A DNA stretch of 64,000 nt from Spongilla lacustris (GCA_949361645.1 OX442434.1:3412788-3476787); one strand, 5' to 3'. Positions 44,228 to 56,290 are shown, counted from the stretch's first letter. Translations and numbers: made by a program. The notes: a model not told the origin generated them from the sequence alone.

Positions 44228-45123
44228 CTAGTCTACTCCAGCTAATGACACAGACAGTGCTGCGAGGCGGTCATGAGGCGTGCGGATATCACGAAGGAAT
44301 GCCGCGCTATGCCATCTGCCCAGGGTTTGGATCATGGAATCTTCCATACCCGCTTTTGCAGCTGTCGTGGCGGCCCCGATGCGGAAACTGTGGCCCGCGA
44401 ACTGATCGCTGGGAAGACCTGCCGCCTTCATGTAACTTCTCAACTGTGCAATGAAACGTGGTTTGGTGATAGGCTTTTTCTCACCGTCGATGAAGAAATA
44501 TCCTGATGAATCGCCTCTGCAATTAATGAACTTAACCATGGCAGTTACTGGGCACAACAGACATCCTGTGCGACCCAAGAGAATATCGGCTCCTGCGCCA
44601 AATTGATCGCACTTTGACTTCTTTAAATGGATTTTAACCAAGGTAGCGACTGTCCTGCTGTCAAGGGCAACATCTCCCCAGGAAAGGTGACTAGCCGAAG
44701 TGTACTCGGCCTCTGACCCAATCAGTAATTCCCCGAGGCGGAAAAAACCGAAGAACGCCGAGGTGGCAATAGCCCAGAACGCCAGCCCGTCTGGCTCAGA
44801 GATCCTAGCACCTAGTGCCGTATGAATCTGCCGTAAAACGGTGACGGTGATTGGCATACGAATACGTGGTGTGCGATTCCCTGACGCCCTGACCCTCCGT
44901 ATACCATCCAATACCCTCTTCAACACCGGCAGTGTTGATTCCTCCCGCGGGGGCGGAAGCCCTAGGGATAACTGCATGCTTCGAATTGCAGAGAGGTACA
45001 CCTTAATCGTCTGTGGTGCCAGACCATCGTCAGCCAACTTAGTGGAGAATTAGCAGAGCAACTTCTCAGTCACCGGGAAAGGATCAGAAACATTGTATTG
45101 CATACAAAACGAGTTAAAACGTC
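44228..45123 (-). pseudogene. DIRS tyrosine recombinase, inactive
   Basis: The domain begins upstream of 45037 in the frame YDCALRRFNSFCMQYNVSDP, with a TAA at 45050-45052, and then runs open to 44228. The N-terminal SAM-like core reads APQTIKVYLSAIRSMQLSLG. The catalytic region has the first Arg in FFRLGELL, HSFRIGAA (HxxR) and GRWHSAAF. The position of the nucleophile in the usual LRYIRTP motif is LRDIRTP here: Tyr is replaced by Asp, a single-base change (TAT to GAT). With the upstream nonsense codon this makes the enzyme inactive. Confidence 0.85.
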
Positions 45124-46867
45124 TCAGTGCGCAGTCGTAGGATCGGTGCGTGGATGGGGCGAGGCCGCTGTGAAAATATCCCTGAAGCGACGCGTCCAGT
45201 TTCGTGACGTCCAGTCCCCCGACGTGTCGATCAGGATCCCCAGCAATTGGTCGGGAACTTTTACCTGATTGCCTTTGAGTGCTGGAACCTTACACAGGAA
45301 AGAGGACAAGTTATTGCGGGAAAGATCATCAGCTAGATCATTCGCCTTAGTCGGTATATAGGAGGCCGATAATTCAAATCCGTACAATGCTTCGACAAAA
45401 AACAGGCATCATAGCATATGCATTAGCTGCGGCTGTTTACTCGATCTCGAACGAAGTACTGCGACGACCGCTTGATTATCGCAGTGGCAAAGTACCTTCT
45501 GGGCCTGCCAGCGCCTGCCCCACACAACTACCGCGAACATAATCGGCAGCAGTTCTTTTATTGTGATTGATAGGGGCGACGACTGTTCGTTCCACTGCAT
45601 CTGGAACCACGAGTCAGTGGTATGGGCGCCGCATCCCCAAGACCCGGAAGCATCGGACGCGAACTCCGATGTGGGTCCTGCAAATAAGTATGAGACCCCG
45701 TTCCACGGTGCAATAAAGTTCGTCCACCACAGTATATCAGAGCGGAACTCTCGATTGAGTCGGATCTGATGGTGCGCCTTTTTGTGCTGTTTGAGCAAAT
45801 CTATCATCCTCCTCAGGAAGGACCGACCGGGGCGAACGACTTTGCAGGCGTGATTCAGCGTGCCAATTAACGACTCGAGGTCCTTTTTTGAACAAGACTT
45901 CCGGTCTCCCCAATCAATTAGGAGGGACTGTAAGCGCGCCAGTTTCTCCGGTGGGAGGCTCAGCTGGCCTGCCATTGTGTCGATCATGATACCCGGGTAG
46001 CTGGACCCTCGGTCTTATGGTCAGCCAGCGGTATCCCGAGTTCGGTGCATACCTGCCGCATCACAGTTAAGGATCTCGTGCACTCGTCGGAGTTAGGCGA
46101 CCCGAGAATAGTGAAATCGTCCAAATAATGAAATAAGTGGGCAATCCCCCGAGACTTCAGATGCCACTCCAATGCATCAGCTATAGCGTTGAAGATTTTG
46201 GGCGCCGACCGGAGACCGAAAGGTAGCATTGGATCGGCAAAAACCTGACCCTTCCACTCCATGCCCAACAGTGGGCGATCGTGTGGGTGAACCGGGACCA
46301 AACGATATGCTGCCTCGATGTCGACCTTCGCCATAAGTGCCCCACGGCCTAACCCGGCGGCTGCAGTAGCCACGTCGTCGACAGAGGTGTAGCGGAGAGA
46401 ACAGAGCTCAGGATCGATACCGTCGTTCACACTTTTCCCGGGTGGATAGGACAGGTCCGTTATAAGACGCCATTTCCCGGTTGCGTGGCCCTTGGGAACA
46501 ACGCCGAATCTGTTAATGTGGACAGTGGAGTGACACATGGGGTCCAGCGGTCCCAGCATCCTGCCCAGCTCCAGCTGCTTCGAGACGTACTCCTGAATGA
46601 TGTCCGGGTGCTCGAACGAGGAGAACATATTGGCGTTGGCACTTTTGAGCGGTCGACTGCGAACGAAGCCAACCCTGAACCCCACCCTTAAGCCTGAACA
46701 GATGTATGAAGCAAAGTCTTTGTCTGGGTGCCAGCGGAGGGCAACTTCCCACGCGGCGAGATTAAGCGGGGTGCGACCACCCTCGAATAGCTCGGCGTGA
46801 GGCGGCGGTAACGAGGTGCACGATTGCAACACCATGAGGTCACGAATGTAGGGGTAGGCTGTAGCGC
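45124..46867 (-). pseudogene. DIRS reverse transcriptase and RNase H, broken
   Basis: An exon begins after acceptor TTTGCAG at 46868. RT motifs: FGVVPKGHATGKWRLITDLS, VDIEAAYRLVPVHP, LPFGLRSAPKIFN and the catalytic FHYLDDF. A frameshift at about 46003 interrupts the frame just before YPGIMID. RNase H follows with SDASGSWGCG, KELLPIMFAVVVWG and CDNQAVVAVL. A TGA at 45409-45411, where Arg (CGA) is expected after LMHML, fits C-to-T decay at a CpG. The end (ASYIPTKANDLADDLSR) is the usual RNase H tail of DIRS elements. Confidence 0.85.
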
Positions 46868-47100
46868 CTGCAAATAAAATGAACGACCCGCTATAAACTA
46901 TGTATAAACGGCAATTGAAGCAAAACAATTACTTTAATATGATCGACAGCCGCATGCTATGAACTACGTATATTGCAGACCTGACGAAGCAGGTGTTCAC
47001 ACCCAAAGGGTGGAGGGCAAACATGGACAGTACAAAGTATGCACGCACATACAGAGTATATATATATATGTCCACGCATGCGCTAAATTATACAAATGTA

Positions 47101-47962
47101 CTAAGGACGTGGCGGTCTGGAGCGGTCGCGACCGCTGTGATCCTCCCGTCGGGTATTTCTCGAGCATGAGAGCCATGGGTGGGGACCTAGACACTCGCGG
47201 CATATGTGCTGGTACTTGCAACGGTCGTAACGACATCTCCCGTCGTTGTAGTTCCTACAGATTGCGTCCTTTGCTGGGTGCATATGGGGACTCGACGGCC
47301 TACGAAGCTGGTCGAGAATATTTGGGTTCGACGGGCAGGCACGAAGGTCGTGCGTTTCACTGAGGCAGTAGCGACACCGCGGAATGACCTTGGTGCGACC
47401 GGTAAACGCCTCGCTGTAATACCGCATATTTACCACCGACCAGTTCAGATCTCTCCTGGCCAGGGCCTCCCGACGATACTGGCGATCGTAGGCCACCCAC
47501 GCGGTGCCTTCAAAGTTCCTGGCCGCGCGAATGATCGCCGACTGGTAGGCCCACATCTCAGCGGCTTTGGTGGGGTGTTTCGACGTCAAAACAGAGGCCA
47601 ACCGGGCGAATCCCTCCAACCACAGGGTGATCTCGGCAATAGGCGCATGACGTACGAGCCGGCGTGACAACGGATGGGTGTCGGCCCCCGTTTGGGACTC
47701 TTCTTGCCACGCGTCTGGCAACATGTCCGCCATTTCTACGAATTCGAACTCGAGAATTCGCTTGACGAGTCGAGCCGGTAGCCCCGCGACTGGGTCGAAC
47801 GACGGTGCCTGATTTGACGACGAAGGCACTATGCTCGATGCCGGTGTCGGAGCAGATTCTGTCCCCCCGCAGATTTTGTCCCCCCGGACATAATCTGCTA
47901 GCGGAAATTGTCCCCCACGGACGTAATCCGCTAGCAGATATTGTCCCCCTTCCGCAGAAATT

Positions 47963-47997
<35 letters not shown>

Positions 47998-49308
47998 TTC
48001 AGTAGGTGATCGATACTCTAATACGTATAGCCTTTCCTGTACACTGTAGGTGTCAGCAGTAGGTGACCGCCTTTCCTAATATGTATAGCCAGGGCTGCCA
48101 GGGAGTGAGATATCGGAAGGACCCCCACCCCCCGCAATCCTTGGTATACGTATCAGGTCCTATAAGCTAACAGTCCCGCCCGCTTTTCCATCGGGCCCGA
48201 AACATACATTACCCCCCCCCCCCCCCCCCCCCCCATTCCTGTTCGTATCAGGCCCGAAAGGTATGTATCGGACCTACAGAAGTGTCATGAATACTATTAG
48301 CAAATACTCCATTCATAAGGTACTTCCCCCACAGTCCTATCAATCGATCTCCCCGCCAGACTTCTTGGCCCTCTGCCCTTCTAAGTTGTACGTGGTGCAT
48401 TTTGCCGCTGCTAGCTTCCAGTAATAGTCATGAAGACGGCCGGGTACGGCAGCCACACTTGCAATTGTCTTATACATAGGACATGTATTATACTGGAGTT
48501 CAATGGTAGTGAAATTTCCTTTACACAGCTTGAAATGGTTCTATAAGACCTTCAAAGCCTATTTCTGTCGGCTATAGGACCATTTCAGGATATTGTATGG
48601 CCGTGCACTGAGTCGGCCCGTGACAGCTAGACTTTAGGACCAAATTATATTAGGCAGAGCCTGGGATATACATGTACATGTACATGTGTATCGGTCGGAC
48701 CATGCACACGAAGCTGCGCTAATAAACACAAAGGGGGACATGTTCTGCGGAGGTGGGACAAAATCCGCTAGCAGAATGTGTCCCCCCGGACAGAATCCGC
48801 TAGCGGATTCTGTCCGGGGGGACAGAATCAGCTAGCAGATTTTATCCGGGGGGACATAATCCGCTAGCGGATTCTGTCCGGGGGGACAATAATTGGGGGG
48901 GACAAAATCCGCTATGACACCGGCACCTGCAGTTGACTCTCGCCCGAGAACAGTGGAGTAAACGTCGGCACGTCTACAATGGGCGTCGAGGGGGCCATAC
49001 CTAAAACACCACGAAGGAAGTACATGTACTATATATTGCACACCTATAATCACATGAAACACGTTAAGTACTGGACGTGAGCACGTTCAAATGACGACGA
49101 CAACAGCGGAGAAATAGCATCGATTATGCGCCCCTTCTACCAACTGAATCCCACTATCGCGATGCCACCATTACGACTTACTGGAGGACTGAGACGCTCC
49201 CTTCGTCATGACTGTGGTCAGCCAAGCCAGCTGACGCTCGTTAAAAGGTGGGTCTACCGTAGAGGATTGCAAGCTGGCCGTCGCTTCAGTAGTAGATTTT
49301 TCACCCAT
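47101..49308 (-). pseudogene. DIRS gag, split by an inserted element
   Basis: Exon 1 is 49308-49182 (starts MGEKSTTEATASLQSS, includes RQLAWLTTVMTKGAS). A 181-nt GT-AG intron (49181-49001) joins it in phase to exon 2 starting at 49000 (MAPSTPIVDVPTFTPLFSGE). An inserted element (47839-48925) cuts this exon. The rest, about 47829-47101, encodes a Gag core (EITLWLEGFARLASVLTSKH, AWVAYDRQYRREALARRDL) and a zinc-finger region with CRYC, CRNYNDGRCRYDRCKYQHIC and CLGPHPWLSC. The frame across the insertion is not restored cleanly by simple removal. Confidence 0.75.
47839..48925. mobile_element. Palindrome-rich element inserted in DIRS gag, 1.09 kb
   Basis: The termini are TGCCGGTGTC and GACACCGGCA, extending as inverted repeats into AGCAGATTCTGTCCCCCC / GGGGGGACAAAATCCGCT. 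Both sides carry repeated palindromes with core ATCCGCTAGCGGAT, alternating with CCCCCCGG. One at 48797-48824 is a perfect 28-bp palindrome. The interior has poly-C runs (47966-47997 and 48214-48231) and no coding sequence. No direct target duplication was found. Confidence 0.75.
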
Positions 49309-50250
49309 CGTGAAGCTTCCTCAAAATCAATGAACGCGGCAGACTGGCGAACACGTGTGCCAGTCGCATGCGCCCCAGCCCTTATGTAGCCGGTGTGGGC
49401 GTGGGCACGAGCGTCGGTTAACCGCGTTTAACTACCTTAAACTCTATCTAATTAAGGCGATCCAAGATGAGGTACATAGGCCTTAATGCCCTGTGATTAA
49501 CTATTTTAGATCATGTTCCCCTGATGCAAAATTCAATTTAAAGTCCGAATAAAAGTAAAGTGTGAACATGTGTTCACACTTTACTTAAGCCTAATTAAGT
49601 TAGTCTTAAAAAACCTAGAAATTAAAACCACATATTACCAATGTTGTCAGGTGATAGTGTGATGCAAATGTTACCTTGAACTTCGAAAATCACATTCCAT
49701 CTGGTAATTACATACAAGGAGAGTGAGGTCTGGTTTTCTTGTTGAAATTCTTCACATACAACTCTTACATGAAGCCCTCAAATCACCATAAGGACTTAAT
49801 AATTTCAAATAATGTTAAAGTTATATATCAAAACCACCTTTGGGTATGTTAAATATAAACCATGACCTAATCTGATCTTCCTCGGTGGTATAACACAATG
49901 AGGAAGTTATGCAGTAAAGTGTGCACACCTGTTCACAGTTCAGATGCAAATAGACAATAATATCTACTACCGTGTGCCAGCATACGACACGGATAGAAGC
50001 GTAAAAACGCATTTAACATATGCACAGTCTTCTATGCACTCTATGACGCTACTTTCCGATACATAAACACACACACACAACAACAACAACAATAATAAAT
50101 CAATAAGTCAGAGTAGAGTCTGGAGCATAAAATGATGACATGTTCAATTGCTTTGGATTGCGCAATACTGAACCGATAAAATTGGTCACAACCTGAAAGG
50201 CATTAAAAAAAACTAAATACACAAATTGCTACAAATGTATATACCTCTGA
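49309..50250. other. DIRS 5' end and intergenic DNA
   Basis: 49309-49440 is GC-rich and likely the DIRS leader or terminal repeat. 49559-49583 and 49919-49940 are GTGTGAACATGTGTTCACAC- and GTGTGCACACCTGTTCACAG-like palindromes also found left of the DIRS element. No gene was recognised. Confidence 0.4.
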
Positions 50251-50260
50251 CCATGTATGA

Positions 50261-51094
50261 CTAATTAGAAGTAGTATAGACTGAAGATGGATTTCTGATG
50301 CCTGTTAAAATAACCATGACATACCTTACCTTGACAATGTTGAATGGCCCCTTCGGATTAGGTTCTAGAATTTTTCCCACAGTTTTGGTGTTCTTCAGGA
50401 CACTGATGACCTCTGATATTCCTGTACATGTAGTTGGCTGGAATAATGTGTAAGGGTATATTTCAGTAAAAAGTTGTACTTGGAATTCCTTCACAGTGTC
50501 TTGTAAATGGGGCACTGCATGGGTTTCACTTTTTAATGCAGCTGGGATAACATATACTTGCTTTACATAATATATACTCCTTAATTGTAGGGTCATAGAT
50601 GGAAAGTATCTGAGGTATAATGTTCCCTTCCCCACTTAAGTGCACATATATCATCCTAGTCTGGCGTACGTGTTCACGTATGTTGGAATGAGCATTGTTG
50701 TGTCTTTCTCCAAGTTACCATTGTAGTCATGCAGAACTCTCAGCAGAATTGTTATCTCATCACCAGGTTCATTTGGGGTATTTTTATTCTTGTACATATG
50801 TATTATCACTGACAATATAACCCCAGCATCAGCAGTGCCACCACATCCGTCATCACCACTACAATCACCTTGCTACCATTACTGTTATCATGCACTGTAT
50901 GACGCTTTGCTGCAAATGTGACCCTCACTTGAAGTTGCAGTGACACTTTGTGCAGACGTATTCTTAATCTCTGCAATAATCATGATAGGATGCTCGTGCT
51001 TGTCTAACAAAATCTGCATGATTAATTTATGGTGCATCATGCAGTGATATATGATACCATGCATCTGCTTCTTGTAGTGGGTATAGCTCATCAT
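50261..51094 (-). other. Possible unrecognised coding sequence, perhaps decayed
   Basis: The minus strand shows three protein-like stretches. 51094-50888 includes KLIMQILLDKHEHPIMIIAE and IKNTSAQSVTATSSEGHIC. About 50830-50656 includes NTPNEPGDEITILLRVLHDY. 50635-50327 includes HLQDTVKEFQVQLFTEIYPY and LKNTKTVGKILEPNPKGPFN, ending at a good donor (AAG-GTAAGG). The last two share a frame but are separated by two stops (near 50655 and 50636), so they are either separate exons or a decaying gene. I recognise no family. Confidence 0.3.
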
Positions 51095-51099
51095 GTGAT

Positions 51100-52920
51100 A
51101 ATTTAGTCATGCATAGACCATTTGCATTCCATCATGTCCTATGTTTGAATTACAAATGTGCCTGCACTCCAAGCAATGAATTTATAAACCCTCTATCTGG
51201 CCATGGGTATGGAGGTATGAAAATCCTCCAAATTCAGCCTTGCTGCCTATTGGATACAAATATTAAGTAGTAGTGTGCATGTGAAGGTAATCTAATATCA
51301 GTATACCTAAATGACATAACTTTTATAAATTACTTTTTGTACACACAAATCCCATCGGATCGGTTGTCATGGTACCAGTGCACTATGAGGTATAACTGCT
51401 GCCATCCTTCCAATACTTTGAGCCCTAATGCATACAGCATGCTGTGTTATTGCCTAGGCTACTTACATTATATACCATGCTTGTATTAGTTTAGACATCA
51501 TAAAGTGTATGTTGTACATCATTTATTTACATGACCATGTATTAAATCATAACAGCTTTACTGAAATATAATAACTTCTACATGTTGTTCAGAATTGTTC
51601 GATTGTAGTTGATTATAGATCTTATACATATATAAGCATCTCATTCTGCACATTTAGCACAAATTTAACATTAAATGATTTACTTTTCATTCATTATGTG
51701 AACCACTATATCTCTTGTTGTATAATACTTGATATCGATAACGTGTCTGAGTCATCAATATTTGTATAATACATAATAATTCATACACCATACAAATCAA
51801 ATTTGCAGGCGCAGTCAAGTAGCAGCATTTGGTGCTTTACTTTACTATCAAGGTTAAATTCAATTGCAGCTGGATGGGGCAATGCTTGTAACACAAAAAA
51901 ATAGCCATAAATAATAGCCACACAGCTTATGCTGACCCCTAAGTGGAGCTATTTCAATAGTTATCAGTTGTGTAATGTGACATATACATCATGCCAGCCC
52001 TATGCATGTGATTGAACTATTATTAAATATGCATGTAGACCATCGTCCCACATTTACTGGTCTCCTGACTTCCAAGTATGATGGCTTGCTCTATATCATG
52101 TAGAGCAGTTGCTACATGCAATTGGGCTTTAGAAATAGCAACATGAGCTTGCAATGTTAAATTTCTGTCCACTTCTTTGTTACCCACTGCTTCATTCTAA
52201 TGCATGAATTCAAAATATATTGCAACTGTTAATTCATTACTATTCATTTTACTTACTCTTATAGGTTATGATAGTTGTCAAAAAATGAATCAGTATACTA
52301 CTGAAATCAAATATGGGAAACTAAAAAAATCCTTTGCATAAATTTACAATGCAGGAAAACGAAATTGTAATCATTGCATGTAATCTCATAATTAATTTAT
52401 CATAGTTGAAGAAGCATTGAAGTGATTTTTAGGTTCATGGTCAATCTATGAAGTATATGTATGTGCTCAGTATCAACATAAAACACAGGCATGTCCAAAG
52501 TTCCATCATTTGTACCCAAGGTCTCAAAGGTTTGGGCTTAGTGATGAACTCATTGCTCTCGCGTTAGTTAAAAATGCAGCCTATAATAGTACAAAGTAAT
52601 ACAAGAACATTCTATTATGTGTAACAACCTATATTATGCTGAAGACTGCTATTAGACTGTGAGAACTGGCATGTCAGCGATATCAGAGTCCATACTGGAT
52701 GGGTTAATTACAATAGCTTTACATATTCTATATATGCTGCAGGTAACTCCATTCTTTCAGTCTACATGGTTTAAGTACATAATATTATATATAATATTAT
52801 TATTATAATGCCAACTCCTTTGCATATCTCACTCAGAGACTCTCAATTGCCATCCAACGTGGCAATGCAGCTTCTGTGTTGGGAACAATGAAGATGGGCA
52901 GTCAGGAGGAAGAGTTTTTT
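51100..52920. other. Intergenic or intronic, nothing recognised
   Basis: AT-rich sequence without open frames of note, terminal repeats or tandem arrays. TA- and CATG-rich words are frequent, as in the rest of the window. Confidence 0.5.
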
Positions 52921-52924
52921 TGTA

Positions 52925-53214
52925 CAAGTAAATAAAAACATTCTCTATGAGAAAGTTGGTGGTATATAGGATTTGAAGGCAATAATGGTGTAAAAAGCTG
53001 GGAAACAAGGGTTGAATGATAAGGAAAAACGAAATAGTCCTATATTTAGCCCGGCACACATTGTAGGACAATACATTGTTCATGCATGTGCTAAATATAG
53101 GACTATTTCGTTTTTCCTTATCATTCAACCTTGTTTCCCAGCTTTTTACACCACTATTGCCTTCAAATCCTATATACCACCAACTTTCTCATAGAGAATG
53201 TTTTTATTTACTTG
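52925..53214. mobile_element. Hairpin MITE, 290 bp
   Basis: An almost perfect inverted repeat: CAAGTAAATAAAAACATTCT at the left and its complement at the right, with arms of about 125 bp (inner words CTATATTTAGC, GTTGAATGATAAGGAAAAAC) around a short loop near 53050-53090. A diverged copy is at 30460-30695. The flanking duplication is unclear. Confidence 0.85.
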
Positions 53215-53774
53215 TTTCATTGCTTTTTATTCATAATTGGATGCTTTCAACAGTCACGTTACATCTAAATAAATTCACTTAGCAACAGACATTTCATCAC
53301 TGATAATCTTATATACCCCAATAACGGAAAGACAGTACTTTGCATTTTAAAATGCATAAATAATAGCCTCCGACGTTGCATTTATGATAACATAGAGAAA
53401 CACTGATCACTTAGCTACGATCTGAACTTGATATATATGTCATGTACACAGTAATCATGTATATCTACATGTCATAACCAGAAATAACTCAGCCATGGAT
53501 GATACATATTGTTCAGTACATAAACAATGTTATACTCAGTATTGGTACTAATACCAGTGAAAATTTTACTCTCTCCTGCTCTCTTGATATGACAGCAAAA
53601 GGTGTGTCCACCATCTCTTCATTTATTACAGTGCTCTGTAAATTAAATTGATCTGTGTCAACTAAACTTTTAAACAGTATCCATGTAGATATGTTTCATA
53701 CTCTGGCAGTAGTATATCAGTGAATTCATCATCATCACATATGTGACCATTGAGTTCACCTCACTCCATGCACC
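53215..53774. other. Intergenic, nothing recognised
   Basis: AT-rich sequence with no supported gene, repeat or transposon end. Confidence 0.5.
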
Positions 53775-54165
53775 AGGGGAATAGTAGGTAAGGGGAGGAG
53801 TAGAGGTAGCAGTAGGTAAGGGGAGGAGTAGGGGTAGTAGTAGGTAAGGGGAGGAATAGGGGTAGTAGGTTGTGGGCATCCCCAGGGGGCCCCCCACTTC
53901 TAATAAAACATTAAAGTATTCAGTAGTACAAGCAACATGTGCACACCCCCCCCCCCCCCGACTGAATCGGCCAAAAGCGGACAACACCCCTATAGTAATA
54001 TTTGGCTGTCAAATGGCGCCCCCTTACCCAATCTTGGCCCCACCCTTCCAGAAATGCTGGGGCGCCCATGGCAGTAGGTAAGGGAAGGAGTAGGGGTAGT
54101 GATAGGTATTGGGAAGGGTAGGGGTAGTAGTAGACCTGTAAGGGGAGGAGTAGGGTACATAAGGG
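53775..54165. repeat. Purine-rich minisatellite split by an insertion
   Basis: Irregular tandem units GTAGGTAAGGGGAGGAGTAG and GGGTAGTA run from about 53785 to 53872 and again from about 54071 to 54160. The 200 bp between them (GGGCATCCCCAGGGGGCCCC ... GCTGGGGCGCCCATGG) has a poly-C run and short inverted ends (GGGCnCCCCAG). It looks like an element inserted in the array. Confidence 0.6.
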
Positions 54166-54174
54166 TACATGTAT

Positions 54175-54985
54175 GCAGGTATCTCGTCCGCCATTACACA
54201 CACCTACTATTAGAGTACCAAGCTTCCCTATTTGGTTGTAAGAGGCATCACAAAAGAAAGGTTCTGTAATTTTTTATTGCATCAATAGCACGAATATCAT
54301 GTAGAAATTCACCTTTTTTAATGCACACTCAGTGCCTTGTTAAGCAATGCACCTGCACTAACTTTACAAACAGCTGACCTTTTGTGCTAACCATGGGTAG
54401 GATTGCAAAAGGCATCATTTAGCCCATTTAACAGTATGCTATTCCTTACAATAGCCTTTTTGAAGCTACCTTTATATTCCCTCAGTATGGTTTTTTTGGT
54501 TCATACAGAGAGAAGCTAAAAGGTACAGAAAATGAACACATGCAATAAAATTACAATTACTCACAAAATCATGTATGGGGTAATTGATAAACAGAAGCCA
54601 TGTTAAAACTGTTCATTGACCTGGGCAAACCTTTTTTATTGATGACAGGGCACAGTTTTCCCAAGTACACAATACATTCTGACCTCTACTGCTATAGTTT
54701 AACACACACCTGTGCTACTTTTTAAAAATAAGTTGTAGAGTCTTGTATAGCCATACATCAATGTAAAGAATAGAAAGGTTTTTATGATGCCACACTAACG
54801 TGTATGTATAGATCTACGTGATATTTGTATACGTGTAATACAAGGTATGCGTGTGACCTCTCAGTCACGTGGATACACAAGGTCAAGGGTCAACTGATGT
54901 ACATCTAACCCAAATACTTATTTTTCATGCACTCAGTCGAATTCGAACGTACCTATTGGGTTCGGTAGCTTTCCAAGTCTATTAC
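54175..54985. other. Intergenic or intronic, nothing recognised
   Basis: No open frame, repeat or transposon end that I can support. If the exon at 54986-55110 is real, this would be its downstream intron. Confidence 0.45.
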
Positions 54986-55110
54986 CCTGCGGTAGCTTTT
55001 TCCAGCAGCATGTTTGGCTTCGGTCGACGGTCGTGCATTAATTCTTGGAATCGCATTCTTTTCGCAGAAGGAGAAGCGATGGAATCGTCATGATGTTCTG
55101 CACTCTTCAT
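54986..55110 (-). CDS. Plausible first exon of an unrecognised minus-strand gene
   Basis: The ATG at 55110 sits in a good animal start context (GCGGCCATGA). It opens a frame starting MKSAEHHDDSIASPSAKRMR and continuing FQELMHDRRPKPNMLLEKAT to a GTAATA donor at about 54985. The composition (acidic start, SPSAKR, basic RRPKP) resembles nuclear protein N-termini with a possible nuclear localisation signal. No downstream exon could be linked. The stretch at 50.3-51.1 kb on the same strand is a candidate but distant. The family is unknown. Confidence 0.35.
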
Positions 55111-55960
55111 GGCCGCAGAATATTCGTTGTATCGTTGCCTCTTTAAAGTTTACTTCTAGCTCGGGGTTCCGAAAGGCGATGATATTTAGTAAATAGCCGC
55201 CTAAGCGCTAAGCGCTAGTGCCAAAACCGGATGCGTGCCATGCCACAATTTCACTAGGTTAATTACAACTAATATGTGTAGTGCCCAGACCGTACACATT
55301 GGATTACATATATACAGCTACTGGAGCAAAATATGACCAAGTTCTGAACTATTTGATCGTTTTGAGTCCTGTCATATACAGGATGCTTAAATATACGTCA
55401 TTTGCTAACACAACCACCGATATATACAATGTAGCCTCGATATATTTTGACCACTGAAGCGAGAATGCCAATGAATTCTGAAGCTATTGGTGTAATTTTC
55501 ATTCCTTAGAAGTGTTCCTATCTCGAGTTATGCGTGGTCAAGAAGAACGAGAAATACGGTAGGACTGGGTACGAGATTAAACAAGCGTTTTGTTCTCTAC
55601 AACCACACGGTTTTATGACATCAAACAAACACGAAACTGCTCCTTTTTGACTGCTTGTTCGACGATGACAAAGAGCTACGCGATCCGATTGATAGGAGTC
55701 CCGTTAGAAGCGGGTCCCATTTTTTTAATGACTTCATAATCGGGGTCAAATCCTATATGAGAGTTACTAACGTAACTCCCGATAAATATGTATATTGTGT
55801 GAGTGAGTGTTAAGATAAGTATCGTGTTGTTGTTTGTTCATTTATCCTGAAGTATCTGTATATGGCATGTGATTCGTGCCAAAACGAAAATATTTCTACC
55901 ATCTGACTCATTTAAAACTGTTCAAATGTAAATATGCTTGCTCTTCTAAATCCAGTTTTG
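55111..55960. other. Upstream region of the putative exon, nothing else recognised
   Basis: It would contain the promoter of the minus-strand exon if that is real. A GCGCTAAGCGCTAG palindrome lies near 55205. No genes or repeats were recognised. Confidence 0.4.
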
Positions 55961-55964
55961 CTAA

Positions 55965-56290
55965 ACTAAATTCCACTTCAACTGCTGATATGAAGACAAA
56001 GAAATTAATTCCTTGCATGAACAATACAAGATGGGACTAACCTCCACAAACATTATTCACACATATGTAAACAAAATATCATTTCTATTGTTGTGGATAA
56101 AATGTGAAAGAACAATGCACGCTAATGTTTTTAATCCCTCTATGAATTGATCCATACCAACTTTATTAATAGTCTATCAGTCCAGCTGTCAGTAATGCTC
56201 TTATGTTGTTTCTATTGATGATTGTTGGCATCTCAGGTAATGCATTTGCTGCTTATAATCAGCACTAAATAACTCTTCAAATTAGTTTAT
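55965..56290 (-). pseudogene. HECT-like fragment, copy B (left arm of an inverted repeat)
   Basis: The minus strand encodes MDQFIEGLKTLACIVLSHFI and related residues, similar to the segment before the C-lobe of HECT ubiquitin ligases where an F-x-x-GL-x-TL pattern is common. The sequence is about 90 percent identical, in inverse orientation, to 58436-59016. Stops follow soon after, so it is not functional. HECT assignment is inferred together with copy A. Confidence 0.5.

Larger units (their letters stand above)
44228..49308 (-). mobile_element. DIRS-type tyrosine-recombinase retrotransposon, decayed
   Basis: In minus-strand order: gag with zinc-finger motifs (49308-47101), reverse transcriptase/RNase H (46867-45124) and tyrosine recombinase (45123-44228), the order of DIRS/PAT elements, which integrate by recombinase rather than DDE integrase. 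The stretch is GC-rich compared with its neighbours. Gag is interrupted by a 1.1-kb element. At least two nonsense codons, a frameshift and loss of the catalytic tyrosine show the copy is dead. Terminal repeats were not delimited. Confidence 0.85.
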
